Shown: positions 39,412 through 49,539, numbered from the stretch's first letter. The stretch is 64,000 nucleotides of DNA from Pantoea sp. alder81 (GCF_020179835.1 NZ_JAIUDA010000001.1:248001-312000), one strand, 5' to 3'. A program made the numbers and translations. The notes: generated from the sequence alone by a model not told the origin.

Positions 39412-40125
39412 TCAGGCCCCCCGCTCGAAACGCGTGGTGCGCGATTCAATACGGCGCAGTATCGCCTGACTGAACAGCGTGATAATCAGGTAGACGGCCG
39501 CAGCCACCAGATACCAGGTAAAGGGTTCTTGCGTGCGCGTGGCAATGCTTTTGGTTTGCAGCATGATGTCATTCACGCTAATCAGCGACACCAGCGCGGT
39601 ATCTTTCAGCAGCACCAACCACTGATTGCCTAAGCCTGGCAGCGCGTGACGCCACATTTGCGGCATGATCAGACGAAAGAAAATTGCCGACTTCTTCATG
39701 CCCAACGCCTGGCCGGATTCCCACTGGCCCACCGGCACGGCTTTTAGCGCGCCACGCAGCGTTTGGGAGGCGTAGGCTGAGTAAAGCATCGCGAGGGCAA
39801 TCACACCGCACAGGAACGGGCTGACGTCGAAGTTTTCAATCTGCACCTGCACGGGAATGCTGAACAAACCAAGATTGATCTGGAAGCCGTCGGACAAGGT
39901 CAGTAAAAGCTGTGAGGCGCCAAAGTAGACAAACAACACCACCAGAATTTCGGGTAATCCACGGATCAGCGTGACCAGTGCAGTGCCAAGCCACGCCAGC
40001 GGTTTCCAGCGCACCGTTTCCCAGCCAGCAAAAATCATCGCCAGCGCAAGGCCGGCGATCAGTGCACAAACAGCAAGGCCGACGGTCATGCCGGCGGCGC
40101 TTGCGAGAGGGATCATCTCATTCAT
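39412..40125 (-). CDS. artQ: Arginine ABC importer permease ArtQ
   Basis: A 237-residue permease with [21 protein letters not shown] at the start and [21 protein letters not shown] as the cytoplasmic coupling loop. It lies six bases after artI and three before artM. Confidence 0.96.
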   Translation of the reverse strand: MNEMIPLASAAGMTVGLAVCALIAGLALAMIFAGWETVRWKPLAWLGTALVTLIRGLPEILVVLFVYFGASQLLLTLSDGFQINLGLFSIPVQVQIENFDVSPFLCGVIALAMLYSAYASQTLRGALKAVPVGQWESGQALGMKKSAIFFRLIMPQMWRHALPGLGNQWLVLLKDTALVSLISVNDIMLQTKSIATRTQEPFTWYLVAAAVYLIITLFSQAILRRIESRTTRFERGA

Positions 40126-40131
40126 CAGTGA

Positions 40132-40863
40132 TTACTGCTGAAACCATTTGTTGTAGATGGTTTTGTAAGTACCGTCAGCTTTGATCTTCTCCAGAGCGGT
40201 GTTGAATTTGCCCTGCAGCTCAGTATTACCCTGACGGACCGCGATGCCCAGACCGGTACCGAAGTAATCTTTATCCGTGACTTTCTCACCCAGTGGCGCG
40301 AGGTTGGCATTCTGTTTCAGCCATTCGTTCACCACGGCGGTGTCACCGAATACCGCATCAATACGGCCATTTTTCAGGTCCAGAACCGCGTTCTGATAGC
40401 TGTCGTAAGGCACAACGGTGATGTCGTTGTGTTTATCCGACAGGTATTTCTGATGCGTGGTGCCGTTCTGTACGCCAACACGTTTCCCTTTCAGTGCATC
40501 AACATTCGCCAGCTTGCCTTTCTGAGCAATAAAGATGGCGGAGTTGTCGTAGTAAGGCTTAGAGAACAGCACCTGCTTTTCACGCTCTGGGGTGATATCC
40601 ATGCCCGCCATCACCGCGTCAAAACGACGGAATTTCAGGCTGGGGATCAGGCTGTCAAACGCCTGGTTGGTGAAGGTACAGGTCGCATCAATCTCTTTAC
40701 ACAGCGCATTGGCCAGATCGACATCGAAGCCCTGAATTTTGTTGTCGGAATCCACAAATTCAAACGGAGGATAAGAAGCTTCGGTGGCGAAACGCAGGGT
40801 CTGCGCAGCAGAAGCGCTAAGGCTCAGACCGGCAAGCAGTGCAGCAAGTACGACTTTTTTCAT
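40132..40863 (-). CDS. artI: Periplasmic binding protein ArtI
   Basis: A 243-residue family-3 binding protein and paralogue of ArtJ. The ATG at 40863 follows AGGA and gives MKKVVLAALLAGLSLSASA, a signal peptide; three upstream residues are not used. It shares FDSLIPSLKFRRFDAVMAGMD, GTTHQKYL and DYFGTGLGIAVRQGN. E. coli ArtI's ligand has not been firmly settled. It sits between artP and artQ. Confidence 0.95.
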   Translation of the reverse strand: MKKVVLAALLAGLSLSASAAQTLRFATEASYPPFEFVDSDNKIQGFDVDLANALCKEIDATCTFTNQAFDSLIPSLKFRRFDAVMAGMDITPEREKQVLFSKPYYDNSAIFIAQKGKLANVDALKGKRVGVQNGTTHQKYLSDKHNDITVVPYDSYQNAVLDLKNGRIDAVFGDTAVVNEWLKQNANLAPLGEKVTDKDYFGTGLGIAVRQGNTELQGKFNTALEKIKADGTYKTIYNKWFQQ

Positions 40864-40878
40864 TAGATGCATCCTGAC

Positions 40879-41607
40879 TTAGTGCGAAAGATAATGTGCA
40901 AACGCTTCGGTTTGCGGCTGTGTAAAGTGGCTGGCATCGCCTTGCTCAACGATATGGCCGTTCTCCATGTACACCACGCGGCTGGCGGTTTTGCGCGCCA
41001 CTTCGACTTCGTGGGTCACAATCACCTGGGTGATCTGCGTCTGCGCCAGCTCACGAATGATGCTGACGATTTGCGCGGTGATTTCAGGGTCGAGCGCGGC
41101 GGTAGGTTCGTCGAACAACAGCACCTGCGGCTCCATCATCAACGCGCGGGCAATCGCCACACGTTGTTGCTGGCCACCAGAAAGATGCAAAGGAAAACGA
41201 TCGGCAAAGGGCGTCAGACGCAGACGTTCCAGCAGTTTGTCGGCACGCGCACGCGCGGCTTCTTTACTGAGACCGAGCACGCGACACGGCGCTTCAATCA
41301 GATTCTGCACCACGCTGAGGTGCGGCCACAGATTGTATTGCTGAAATACCATGCCCACGTTTTGGCGCAGTTCACGGATCGCGCTGTCTGACGGCGCTTT
41401 GCTGAAGTCGAAGTGATTCCCGGCAATCTGCAAGCTGCCGGAACGCGGCTGCTCCAGCAAATTGAGGACGCGCAGGAGCGAACTTTTACCCGCGCCACTC
41501 GGCCCGAGCAACACCAGCGTCTCTCCCTGCGGACAAGCCAGGTTGATATCGAACAGTGCCTGATGGGCACCGTAAAAACAGTTAATGGCGTTTAGTTGAA
41601 TACTCAT
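40879..41607 (-). CDS. artP: Arginine ABC importer ATPase ArtP
   Basis: A 242-residue ATPase with Walker [10 protein letters not shown], signature [15 protein letters not shown] and [13 protein letters not shown]. The ATG at 41607 gives [20 protein letters not shown], as in E. coli; a longer frame would run into the promoter. The ribosome site is weak. It is the first gene of artPIQM. Confidence 0.95.
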   Translation of the reverse strand: MSIQLNAINCFYGAHQALFDINLACPQGETLVLLGPSGAGKSSLLRVLNLLEQPRSGSLQIAGNHFDFSKAPSDSAIRELRQNVGMVFQQYNLWPHLSVVQNLIEAPCRVLGLSKEAARARADKLLERLRLTPFADRFPLHLSGGQQQRVAIARALMMEPQVLLFDEPTAALDPEITAQIVSIIRELAQTQITQVIVTHEVEVARKTASRVVYMENGHIVEQGDASHFTQPQTEAFAHYLSH

Positions 41608-41615
41608 GCGCAAAA

Positions 41616-41669
41616 TATGAATAGTAATTAGTGCCGCGAATCTTAACGTCACCAGAATAGTTATGCAAT
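41616..41669 (-). promoter_or_regulatory. ARG-box-like sites upstream of artP
   Basis: 41616-41633 (TGAAT-AGTA-ATTAG) and 41652-41669 (AGAAT-AGTT-ATGCA) each match the ARG box with about three mismatches. They are 36 bases apart rather than the usual 21, so they are less convincing than those of artJ. Confidence 0.35.
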
Positions 41670-41782
41670 TGTGGTGGGTTAAAATTTATTAAACAGCAGT
41701 GAAGTCCCAAAAGCGTAGCACAATATCGCGCAGGTCAACGCCGGGAAGGGATCGGTGGCTGCAAATTATTGATGAAAAATTA

Positions 41783-41810
41783 ACAAAAAACGCCGCAATG
41801 ATGCGGCGCG
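41783..41810 (-). terminator. ybjP terminator
   Basis: On the minus strand CGCCGCA and TGCGGCG pair around four bases and lead into a run of six T residues, 37 bases after the ybjP stop codon. Confidence 0.8.
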
Positions 41811-41846
41811 CTTATGTTTAGAACTGAGTGCTATAAAATTAAACAG

Positions 41847-42386
41847 CTATTTCTTCTCTTCCAGCAGTTGGCTAAGCGATCCGCCGCCTGCGTGCGGCCA
41901 GTCGCCGACGTAACGAATATCATCCACCGCCCAGCAGCTTCCTTCATGAATCATCAATACCTCGTCATGCCAGCTTTTGCCATCACGGCTCAAATCGACA
42001 CGCAGAGGGATGTTACGTGCATCGCGATTGGGAATGGTTGAAGCGCTGGCAACATCGGCTGACGTTGGCCCCTGCGCGAGGCTGGAGAACAGATCGCCCT
42101 GGCTCCATGAGGCAGGTTTGCTGCTTAGCGTGCTGGCGCTCAGCAGTTTGTGATACAGGCGATCGCTCAGATAAGGGCGATATTTCGCCAGCGTGGTGCT
42201 GTCGGGCAGACCCTGGTTGGGCTGACTGATGCGTAAATCGTAAAACTGCTGGGCGACGCTATCCGGGCCACCGTCGACACAGCTGGCAGTACGCGGTCCG
42301 TTATCCTTGATCACTGGTTCAACGGTGGTACATGCACTGAGCAGTAACGCAGCGGGAACAAGCAGCGCAAAGGCATTGTTTCTCAT
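41847..42386 (-). CDS. ybjP: Lipoprotein YbjP
   Basis: A 179-residue DUF3828-like lipoprotein. The ATG at 42386 follows AAGGAAA and gives MRNNAFALLVPAALLLSAC, with the lipobox LLSAC; a longer frame would hide the signal. The mature part contains FYDLRISQPNQGLP and ends with a lysine-rich tail. The function is unknown. It diverges from ybjQ across a region carrying an ERIC element. Confidence 0.9.
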   Translation of the reverse strand: MRNNAFALLVPAALLLSACTTVEPVIKDNGPRTASCVDGGPDSVAQQFYDLRISQPNQGLPDSTTLAKYRPYLSDRLYHKLLSASTLSSKPASWSQGDLFSSLAQGPTSADVASASTIPNRDARNIPLRVDLSRDGKSWHDEVLMIHEGSCWAVDDIRYVGDWPHAGGGSLSQLLEEKK

Positions 42387-42463
42387 CTCGATTTCCTTAT
42401 TGTTCACTGGCAAAGCGTCATTTTTAGCATAGAGTATAGTCTCGCTTTTAAGCCGTTAGCGCT

Positions 42464-42590
42464 GTACCCGTCATACTTCACCAGACAGGTGCGTTGGCTG
42501 CACGCATTCGCCCGAATCACTTACGTGAGTAAGCTCATCGGGACTCTCTTGTTTGCCGCCTTCCTGCCTCATGAATTATTTAGGGTATAA
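42464..42590. repeat. ERIC element in the ybjP/ybjQ divergent region
   Basis: A full-length ERIC element: TACCCGTCATACTTCACC at the left, AGGTGCGTTGGCTGCACG, the central CACTTACGTGAGTAAGCTC, TTGCCGCCTTCCTG, and GAATTATTTAGGGTATA at the right. Its right end lies 29 bases before the ybjQ ATG. Confidence 0.95.
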
Positions 42591-42619
42591 ATTGAACTCA
42601 CTCAAACAAGGAGACAGCG

Positions 42620-42940
42620 ATGAAATTTTCCACCACGCCCACGTTAGAAGGGCACAGCATCACTGAATATTGCGGTGTGGTTACCGGTGAAGCGATTCTC
42701 GGGGCCAACATTTTCCGCGACTTCTTTGCCGGGATTCGCGATATCGTCGGTGGCCGTTCCGGTGCTTATGAAAAAGAGCTGCGCAAAGCGCGGCAGATTG
42801 CGTTTGAAGAGCTGGAAGAGCAGGCGAAAGCATTGGGTGCGAATGCGGTCGTCGGCATTGATATTGATTATGAAACCGTGGGCAAAGACAGCAGCATGCT
42901 GATGGTTAGTGTGACCGGTACCGCAGTGATTATTCGCTGA
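42620..42940 (+). CDS. ybjQ: UPF0145 family protein YbjQ
   Basis: A 106-residue protein of the YbjQ family, which forms compact pentamers. Conserved features are [34 protein letters not shown] and [13 protein letters not shown]. The function is unknown. It has AAGGAGA before its ATG and shares its stop with the start of amiD (TGATG), so the two are coupled. Nearly all of the upstream leader is ERIC sequence. Confidence 0.94.
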   Translation: MKFSTTPTLEGHSITEYCGVVTGEAILGANIFRDFFAGIRDIVGGRSGAYEKELRKARQIAFEELEEQAKALGANAVVGIDIDYETVGKDSSMLMVSVTGTAVIIR

Positions 42941-43764
42941 TGCGCATTGCTGTTCTCTTGGCGCTGGCGTTTTTATTGAGTGCCTGTCAGTCGTCTGTTG
43001 AGCCGCGCAACGGCTACTGGGTGGATACCGCGCATCCGGCCCAGGGCGCGCGGCCTCGCATTAAAGTGGTGGTGATCCATTATACCGCCGAAGATTTGCC
43101 ATCCTCGCTGGCCACGTTGACCGATCGAGAAGTCAGTGCCCACTATTTGATCCCACAGCAGCCGGCGCAAAAAGGCGGCCAGGGCGTCATCTGGCAACTG
43201 GTGCCGGAGCGCGAACTGGCGTGGCATGCCGGGCCGAGTTTCTGGCGCGGAGCGACCCGTATCAATGACACGTCGATTGGTATTGAGATCGTCAATCGTG
43301 GCTACACGCGGACATTAACCGGCGTGGAGTGGCAGCCTTTTACGCCAGCGCAAATCAGCGTGCTGGAGGCGCTGGTGAAAGATATCACGCAGCGTTATGC
43401 CATCACGCCTGAAAATCTGGTGGGGCACAGCGATATCGCGCCGCAGCGAAAACAGGATCCTGGCCCCCTGTTCCCGTGGCAGCAGTTGGCGGAGCAGGGG
43501 TTAGGCGCATGGCCCGATCGCGCCACCGTGCAGCGCTATCTCAATGGGCATGCAGCGGATGCGCCCATCGATCAGGCCGAACTGCTGGATGCGCTGCAGC
43601 GTTATGGTTATGACGCCAATTCAGCGAATACCCCGCCAATGCAGCGTAAGCTGATTGCGGCGTTTCAGATGCACTTCCGTGCGCGGGATTATCGAGGCAT
43701 CGCCGATGCAGAAACGCTGGCGATAGCTCAGGCGCTGCTGGCGAAATACGGCGCGGCGCAGTGA
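42940..43764 (+). CDS. amiD: N-acetylmuramoyl-L-alanine amidase AmiD (lipoprotein)
   Basis: A 274-residue outer-membrane lipoprotein with lipobox LLSAC at residues 12-16. The amidase_2 catalytic domain has zinc ligands seen in VVIHYTAED, LAWHAGPSFW and GHSDIAPQRKQDPGPLFPW. A C-terminal peptidoglycan-binding domain (about residues 205-270) follows. It cleaves the amide bond of anhydro-muropeptides. It overlaps the stop codon of ybjQ. The last 67 bases have a diverged second copy directly downstream. Confidence 0.95.
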   Translation: MRIAVLLALAFLLSACQSSVEPRNGYWVDTAHPAQGARPRIKVVVIHYTAEDLPSSLATLTDREVSAHYLIPQQPAQKGGQGVIWQLVPERELAWHAGPSFWRGATRINDTSIGIEIVNRGYTRTLTGVEWQPFTPAQISVLEALVKDITQRYAITPENLVGHSDIAPQRKQDPGPLFPWQQLAEQGLGAWPDRATVQRYLNGHAADAPIDQAELLDALQRYGYDANSANTPPMQRKLIAAFQMHFRARDYRGIADAETLAIAQALLAKYGAAQ

Positions 43765-43779
43765 AGAGACGGTGTATGA

Positions 43780-43846
43780 CATCGCCGATGCAGAAACGCT
43801 GGTTATAACTCAGGCGTTGCTGGCGAAATACCGTGCGGCTGAAGCA
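43780..43846 (+). repeat. Partial tandem duplication of the amiD 3' end
   Basis: CATCGCCGATGCAGAAACGC at 43780 repeats the same 20 bases at 43698. The match continues, with several substitutions, through GCGAAATAC and beyond. The offset of 82 bases is not a multiple of three, so this is a non-coding relic and not part of amiD. Confidence 0.8.
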
Positions 43847-43870
43847 GGGGGCTCGCGTTGGTGAGCTTAT

Positions 43871-43890
43871 GGACGGCCCGAAGGCCGCCC
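43871..43890. other. GC-rich hairpin between amiD and ltaE
   Basis: GGACGGCC and GGCCGCCC pair around CGAA with one mismatch, followed by CTGC. It may act as a weak factor-independent terminator for either convergent gene, but has no T run. Confidence 0.4.
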
Positions 43891-43912
43891 CTGCAAGGCA
43901 ACCTGCGCTCTG

Positions 43913-44911
43913 TTACGCTAAAAACGCCTGCCAGTGCGCAACCAGACGTTGTAAATCCTGACGGCTGACATCGAGGTGGGTGGCAATGCGTGTGACCGGA
44001 CCCACGCTCAGCAGCACATCGCCGGAGTGCATCCAGCTCTTCAGTGCGTCAACCTGATCTACCGGTACCTTCACAAACAGCATATTAGTGTGCTGATTCA
44101 GTACCTCTATGCCAATGGCGCTGAGTTGCTCAGCCAGCCAGGCGGCATTGTCATGATCTTCTTTCAGGCGCGCGACGTTGTGCTTCAGCGCGTACAGACC
44201 CGCCGCCGCAAGGATGCCTGCCTGGCGCATGCCGCCGCCGGTCATTTTACGCCAGCGACGTGCCTGCTCTATGTAGGCTTCATCACCACACAGCAGCGAA
44301 CCCACCGGGGTGCCGAGTCCTTTGGACAGACAGATGGTGAGCGTGTCGCAATAACGCGCGATGTCTTTCAGCTCAACATTTTGTGCCACCACGGCGTTGA
44401 AGATGCGAGCACCATCAATGTGCAGCGCCAGCTTGTGTTCGCGCGTTAACTTCCACGCTTGTTCCAGATAACTCTGCGACAGCACTTTACCGTGATGAGT
44501 GTTTTCCAGGCTCAGCAGGCGCGTGCGCGCAAAGTGGATATCATCCGGTTTGATAGCCGCAACGATATCCGCCAGCGGCAGCGATCCATCTTCGGCGTGC
44601 GAGATCGGTTGTGGCTGAATGCTGCCCAGCACTGCTGCGCCGCCCGCTTCGTATTTGTAGTTATGTGCCTGTTGGCCGACGATGTATTCATCACCTCGCT
44701 GGCAGTGACACAGCAGCGCCACCAGGTTGGCTTGGGTGCCGGTCGGGAAAAATAGCGCTGCGGCTTTGCCACTCAGGCGGGCGGCCTCGATTTCCAGCGC
44801 ATTGACGGTGGGATCGTCACGATAGACATCATCGCCAGTTTCGGCGGCCATCATCGCATCCAGCATGGCGGCACTTGGGCGGGTTACGGTATCACTGCGT
44901 AAATCGATCAC
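43913..44911 (-). CDS. ltaE: Low-specificity L-threonine aldolase LtaE
   Basis: A 332-residue PLP enzyme cleaving L-threonine and L-allo-threonine into glycine and acetaldehyde. The start is GTG at 44911, with AGGAG six bases before it, giving VIDLRSDTVTRPS like E. coli (333 residues); an ATG six codons upstream lies before that ribosome site. The PLP lysine lies in TICLSKGLGTPVGSLL, and HIDGARIFNA and FFPTGTQAN are typical. Confidence 0.93.
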   Translation of the reverse strand: MIDLRSDTVTRPSAAMLDAMMAAETGDDVYRDDPTVNALEIEAARLSGKAAALFFPTGTQANLVALLCHCQRGDEYIVGQQAHNYKYEAGGAAVLGSIQPQPISHAEDGSLPLADIVAAIKPDDIHFARTRLLSLENTHHGKVLSQSYLEQAWKLTREHKLALHIDGARIFNAVVAQNVELKDIARYCDTLTICLSKGLGTPVGSLLCGDEAYIEQARRWRKMTGGGMRQAGILAAAGLYALKHNVARLKEDHDNAAWLAEQLSAIGIEVLNQHTNMLFVKVPVDQVDALKSWMHSGDVLLSVGPVTRIATHLDVSRQDLQRLVAHWQAFLA

Positions 44912-44925
44912 ATCGCTCTCCTGAA

Positions 44926-44950
44926 ACAAAAAAGCGGGCTGAGCGCCCGC
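44926..44950 (-). terminator. poxB terminator
   Basis: On the minus strand GCGGGC and GCCCGC pair around five bases and run into six T residues. It lies between poxB and ltaE and its T run reaches just short of the ltaE start. Confidence 0.8.
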
Positions 44951-44980
44951 ATTGTGAGTTATCTGGCCTTATTATCCGTT

Positions 44981-46702
44981 TTACCTCAGCCAGTTGGTTT
45001 TCGCCAGTTCAACGATCTCATCGCCACGCCCATTCAGAATCGCGCGCAGCATATACAGGCTGAACCCTTTGGCCTGCTCGGCCTTAATCTGCGGTGGCAT
45101 CGACAGCTCTTCCTTAGCGGTGATCGCATCGATCAGCACCGGGCCGTCATGCGCAAAGGCCTGTTCCAGCGCGCTGTTGAGTTCAGAGGCTTTCTCGACG
45201 CGAATGCCTTTAATGCCGCAGGCGGTGGCAATGGCAGCAAAATCGGGGTTTTCCAGATCGGTACCATCGGTAAGGTAACCGCCCGCTTTCATCTCCATCG
45301 CCACGAAGCCCAGTACGCTGTTATTGAAGATCACCAGCTTCACTGGCAGTTTCAATTGTGCCACCGAAATAAAGTCGCCCATCAACATACTGAAGCCGCC
45401 ATCACCGCACAGCGCCACGACCTGACGCTGCTTATCGATTGCCTGAGCGCCGAGCGCCTGTGGCATCGCGTTAGCCATCGAACCGTGGTTGAACGATCCC
45501 AGTAAGCGTCGCTTGCCGTTCATCTTCAGGTAACGCGCGGCCCAAACGGTAGGCGTGCCGACATCACAGGTAAAAATGGCATCTTCAGCCGCGTAATGGC
45601 TGATTTGCTGCGCCAGATATTGTGGATGAATCGCCTGTTTATCATTGGCGGTGGCGAGGTCATCCAGGCCTTTACGCGCATCCACATAGTGTTCCAACGC
45701 GCTGTCGAGATGATGACGATCGTTTTTGCTGTTGAGCTGCGGCTGCAGCGCCTGCAATGTGGCTTTGATATCCCCAATCAGCGCCATATTGACATGGCTG
45801 TGTGCGCCGAGACTGGCAGGATTGATATCAATCTGGATGATATTGGCATCCGCCGGATAAAACGGGCGATAAGGGAACTGTGTGCCCAGTAGCACCAGCG
45901 TGTCGGCGTTCATCATGGCGTGATAACCGGATGAGAAGCCGATTAAGCCGGTCATGCCGACGTCGTAAGGATTATCGTACTCGATGTGCTCTTTGCCGCG
46001 CATGGCGTGTACCACCGGCGCTTTCAGCGTTTCTGCCAGCTTCACCACTTCTGCGTGCGCGCCGGCACAGCCGCTGCCGCACATCAACGTAATATTTTCT
46101 GCGCCGTTCAGCGTTTCAGCCAGGCGGGCAATCTCGCTGGCGTTGGGCACAATATGCGGCAACTGCGGTGGATACCATTCACTGCGTGCGCCTTCCGGTG
46201 CCGGTTTCAGCGCCACATCGCCGGGAATGACAATCACGGACACGCCACGATTAAGGATAGCTTTGCGCATCGCAATCCCCAGCACCTGCGGCAACTGCTC
46301 AGGGTTAGAGACTAATTCGCAGTAATGGCTACATTCGCGGAATAGCTCCTGCGGATGCGTCTCCTGAAAATAGCCGCTGCCGATTTCGCTGGAAGGGATA
46401 TGTGCGGCAATCGCCAGTACCGGAACGTGATTGCGATGACAATCGAACAGTCCGTTAATCAGATGGAGGTTTCCGGGGCCACAGGAACCGGCACATACCG
46501 CCAATTCGCCGCTGATTTGTGCCTCAGCACCGGCAGCAAAAGCCGCCACTTCTTCATGGCGCGTGGGCATCCATTCAATGGTGCCCATGCGGTTGAGGCT
46601 GTCGCTCAGGCCGTTGAGCGAATCGCCCGTCACGCCCCAGATGCGCTTTACGCCCGCGTTCTCCAGGGTTTTGGCCAGCAGTGCCGCCACAGTTTGCTTC
46701 AT
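44981..46702 (-). CDS. poxB: Pyruvate oxidase (ubiquinone) PoxB
   Basis: A 573-residue thiamine diphosphate and FAD enzyme that oxidises pyruvate to acetate and carbon dioxide, passing electrons to quinone. The catalytic glutamate lies in [13 protein letters not shown] near residue 50, and the ThDP motif is [12 protein letters not shown]...NNSV. The C-terminal peptide ending AKTNWLR is the membrane-binding helix used on activation. E. coli hcr and hcp, next to poxB there, are missing here. Confidence 0.96.
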   Translation of the reverse strand: MKQTVAALLAKTLENAGVKRIWGVTGDSLNGLSDSLNRMGTIEWMPTRHEEVAAFAAGAEAQISGELAVCAGSCGPGNLHLINGLFDCHRNHVPVLAIAAHIPSSEIGSGYFQETHPQELFRECSHYCELVSNPEQLPQVLGIAMRKAILNRGVSVIVIPGDVALKPAPEGARSEWYPPQLPHIVPNASEIARLAETLNGAENITLMCGSGCAGAHAEVVKLAETLKAPVVHAMRGKEHIEYDNPYDVGMTGLIGFSSGYHAMMNADTLVLLGTQFPYRPFYPADANIIQIDINPASLGAHSHVNMALIGDIKATLQALQPQLNSKNDRHHLDSALEHYVDARKGLDDLATANDKQAIHPQYLAQQISHYAAEDAIFTCDVGTPTVWAARYLKMNGKRRLLGSFNHGSMANAMPQALGAQAIDKQRQVVALCGDGGFSMLMGDFISVAQLKLPVKLVIFNNSVLGFVAMEMKAGGYLTDGTDLENPDFAAIATACGIKGIRVEKASELNSALEQAFAHDGPVLIDAITAKEELSMPPQIKAEQAKGFSLYMLRAILNGRGDEIVELAKTNWLR

Positions 46703-46812
46703 CGTTCGCTCCTTTCTGGTGTTTGGCCATCCATCCCGATGGCGGAAACGTGTCAGTCAGAAAGCGTAGACGATGGAGACGGCGCGCAGCCGTGAAAAAA
46801 TGCGCTCTGCGG

Positions 46813-47709
46813 TCAGGCGGAGAAGAACGCGATAAGAATCGGCGCTAATAAGCTCATGATAAAACCGTGCACAATCGCCGCTGGAACAATCTCCATACCG
46901 CCAGTGCGTTGCAGAATCGGCAGGGTGAAATCCATTGAGGTGGCACCACTCAATCCCAGCGTCATGCTGCGCTGACGGCTGATCAGTAGCGGAATTAACA
47001 TGATGGTGATTAGCTCACGCAGCAGGTCGTTAAAGAAGGCCGCACTACCAATCACCGGACCAAACGATTCCGTCATCAGAATGCCGGAAAGAGAGTACCA
47101 GCCGAAGCCGCTGGCGAGCGCCAGGCCGGTTTTGATCGGCAAATCGAGCCACACTGCCGCCAGCATCCCGCCGATCAAGGCGCTACAGAGTGACACCGCC
47201 GCCACCAGCATGCCGCGACGATTGAGCGTGATTTGGCGCAAGGTCATGCCGCTGCTGCGTAGCTGGATGCCGACCAGGAACAGCATCAGCATCAGAGCAT
47301 ATTCACTGATGGTCGATGCGTGACGCAGAATGGACCACTGGCTTAATCCCAGCAGAAATCCGCCCAGTACTGAGCCGCAAAGCTTGAGGGACTCCAGCGC
47401 CATGTGCAGACGCGAGGGCAGGGCTTGCTGTTTATGCGGATGATGCCATGGCACGCGCTTCTCCAGCAGCCAGAAAGCCAGCAAGGAACAAGCGAGAATG
47501 CACAGCATACTGATCAACGCGGTGTGAAAAATGATGAGCAAATTGCTACTGAGATTATCGAGGAAGGCCAGGCTGGTGCCCATAAAAAACAGGATGATGT
47601 ACACCAGTGCGCTCAGCATGCGTGCGACGCCGCGCAGCAGATTGGCACGAGTCACATGCAGTAAATAGCCAGCGATCAATGGCAGCAGAATGATGATTAA
47701 GCCATACAT
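46813..47709 (-). CDS. lysO: L-lysine exporter LysO (YbjE)
   Basis: A 298-residue DUF340 membrane protein with about eight segments and two copies of the family fold. Recognised stretches are FFMGTSLAFLDNLSSNLL, GFGWYSLSGILMTESFGPVIGSAAFFNDL and TSMDFTLPILQRTGG, nearly identical to E. coli LysO. It exports lysine and the toxic analogue thialysine. In E. coli it is under ArgR; I see no clear ARG box here. Confidence 0.95.
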   Translation of the reverse strand: MYGLIIILLPLIAGYLLHVTRANLLRGVARMLSALVYIILFFMGTSLAFLDNLSSNLLIIFHTALISMLCILACSLLAFWLLEKRVPWHHPHKQQALPSRLHMALESLKLCGSVLGGFLLGLSQWSILRHASTISEYALMLMLFLVGIQLRSSGMTLRQITLNRRGMLVAAVSLCSALIGGMLAAVWLDLPIKTGLALASGFGWYSLSGILMTESFGPVIGSAAFFNDLLRELITIMLIPLLISRQRSMTLGLSGATSMDFTLPILQRTGGMEIVPAAIVHGFIMSLLAPILIAFFSA

Positions 47710-47841
47710 AGAGCGTTTCCATCCGTGGGTGAGGGCCGCAACCTAGCGGAAAACAGTTGAAGTGTAAACCTTTTACCGGCGCGTTAACTTGACCAACTTA
47801 ACGCCGCAGACCATGCTCAGGCAAAGCACTCAAGGGATGGC

Positions 47842-49485
47842 ATGATGTTTCTGGAACATATCGATATTCGTGGTTTTCGTGGCATCAATCGGCTGTCGTT
47901 GCCACTCACTGATACCAATCTGCTGATTGGTGAAAATGCATGGGGTAAATCCAGCCTGCTGGATGCGCTGACGTTATTATGGGCGCCCGCGGCTGAACCC
48001 TATCAATTTACCGAACACGATTTTCACTTCCCGCCGGGCGATGTAGAGGCGCGTCTGCGTCAGCTGCAACTGGTGTTTCGCTTCCGTGCACAAGCGGGCG
48101 ATGACGATGCCGTGTTCCAGCCCTTCTGGCAGCGTGATGAAAACGGGCGCTTTATCAGCTTCAGCACTCGCGCGCGCCGCAATGAGCATGGCGTGAAAAC
48201 CACCTGGCGCTTTATCGACCACAATGGCGATGTGCTGGCGATGGAGGGCACTGAGGCGGCGCTGGCGCATTTGCGCGCCTTCTATCCAGTGCTAAGACTG
48301 CGCGATGCTCGCTTTGGCCGGCGCGGACGACACAGCAACATCGATGCAGACCGCCGGGCTACGACGCTGAGTGAGTTGTCACAGGAAGTCGAGAAATTAA
48401 CCCGGGATTTGGTGGTGCAGCCGCAGAATCTGAGCGACGATTTATTGCGTCAGGGCTTGCACACCATGCAGCAATTGCTGGAGCACTACTTCCTTGTGCA
48501 GCAACCGGGCATCAGCGCGGCGCGTGTCGCACCAGAATTGCGCGACGGTTCACAAGGCTGGCGTTCACTCGACAAGCTTAACCATCTGATTGCGGGAACG
48601 GAATCACGCAGTCGTCAGGTGATCCTATTGCGCATGTTCTCTTTGCTGATTCAGGCGCACGGCAATGAAGCGCTTCCGCCGGGTGCCCATCCACTGCTGC
48701 TGGTGGAGGATCCGGAAACGCGACTGCATCCGATTATGTTGTCGGTGGCGTGGAACTTACTGGATTTGATGCCGCTGCAAAAAATCACCACCACCAACTC
48801 GGGAGAGTTGCTGTCGCAGGTGCCGCTGGAGAATATTTGCCGGCTGGTGCGTGAACCTACCCGCGTCGCGGCATGGCGTATTGGTCCTGAAGGATTAAGC
48901 GCGGAGGAGAGCCGTCGTATTGGGTTTCATATCCGCGTTAATCGCCCCTCAGCGCTGTTTGCCCGCTGCTGGTTGCTGGTGGAGGGGGAAACGGAAGTGT
49001 GGATCATTAACGAACTGGCGCGGCAGCGCGGCTACCATTTTGCAGCCGAAGGGGTCAAAGTCATCGAATTTGCGCAATCCGGTCTTAAACCGCTGTTGAA
49101 GTTTGCCCGGCGTATGGGTATTGCCTGGCATGTGTTGACTGACGGCGACGAAGCGGGAATTAAATATGCGTCCAGCGCACGCAGCCAATTGCAGGATCAC
49201 GAACAAGAGGCGGACCACCTCACGCAATTCCCGGCACCGGATATTGAGCATTTTCTCTATAAGCAGGGTTTCCGCGATATTTATCATCAGATGGCGCACC
49301 TGCCGTTAAACGTGCCGATGAATGCCCGGCGTATTATCAGTAAAGCGATTCAACACAGTTCGAAGCCTGAACTGGCAATAGCGGTGGCGATGGCTGCGGC
49401 TGAGCGTGGACCGGAGGCGATCCCGCCGCTGTTGGATCAGCTGTTTGCGCGCGTGATGTGGCTGGCACGCGGGCGGGCGGATTAA
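47842..49485 (+). CDS. ybjD: OLD-family ATPase/TOPRIM protein YbjD
   Basis: A 547-residue protein with an N-terminal AAA-type ATPase domain and a C-terminal TOPRIM. Walker A is GENAWGKSSLLDAL near residues 30-43, Walker-B-like LLLVEDPETRLHP near residue 289, and the TOPRIM acidic residues are in LLVEGETEVWIINEL and LTDGDEAGIKY. Such proteins are candidate nucleases; E. coli YbjD has no settled role. The preceding ATG pair allows a start at 47842 or 47845; the latter fits E. coli best. A terminator follows. Confidence 0.93.
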   Translation: MMFLEHIDIRGFRGINRLSLPLTDTNLLIGENAWGKSSLLDALTLLWAPAAEPYQFTEHDFHFPPGDVEARLRQLQLVFRFRAQAGDDDAVFQPFWQRDENGRFISFSTRARRNEHGVKTTWRFIDHNGDVLAMEGTEAALAHLRAFYPVLRLRDARFGRRGRHSNIDADRRATTLSELSQEVEKLTRDLVVQPQNLSDDLLRQGLHTMQQLLEHYFLVQQPGISAARVAPELRDGSQGWRSLDKLNHLIAGTESRSRQVILLRMFSLLIQAHGNEALPPGAHPLLLVEDPETRLHPIMLSVAWNLLDLMPLQKITTTNSGELLSQVPLENICRLVREPTRVAAWRIGPEGLSAEESRRIGFHIRVNRPSALFARCWLLVEGETEVWIINELARQRGYHFAAEGVKVIEFAQSGLKPLLKFARRMGIAWHVLTDGDEAGIKYASSARSQLQDHEQEADHLTQFPAPDIEHFLYKQGFRDIYHQMAHLPLNVPMNARRIISKAIQHSSKPELAIAVAMAAAERGPEAIPPLLDQLFARVMWLARGRAD

Positions 49486-49507
49486 GGTGGGGTAAATCGC
49501 AAAATAA

Positions 49508-49539
49508 AAATGCCAGCATCTGCGGCTGGCATTTTTTTT
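49508..49539. terminator. Bidirectional terminator between ybjD and cspD
   Basis: AAATGCCAGC and GCTGGCATTT form a perfect ten-base stem with T runs on both strands (eight T on plus, TTTTTATTTT on minus). It serves both convergent genes. Confidence 0.9.
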
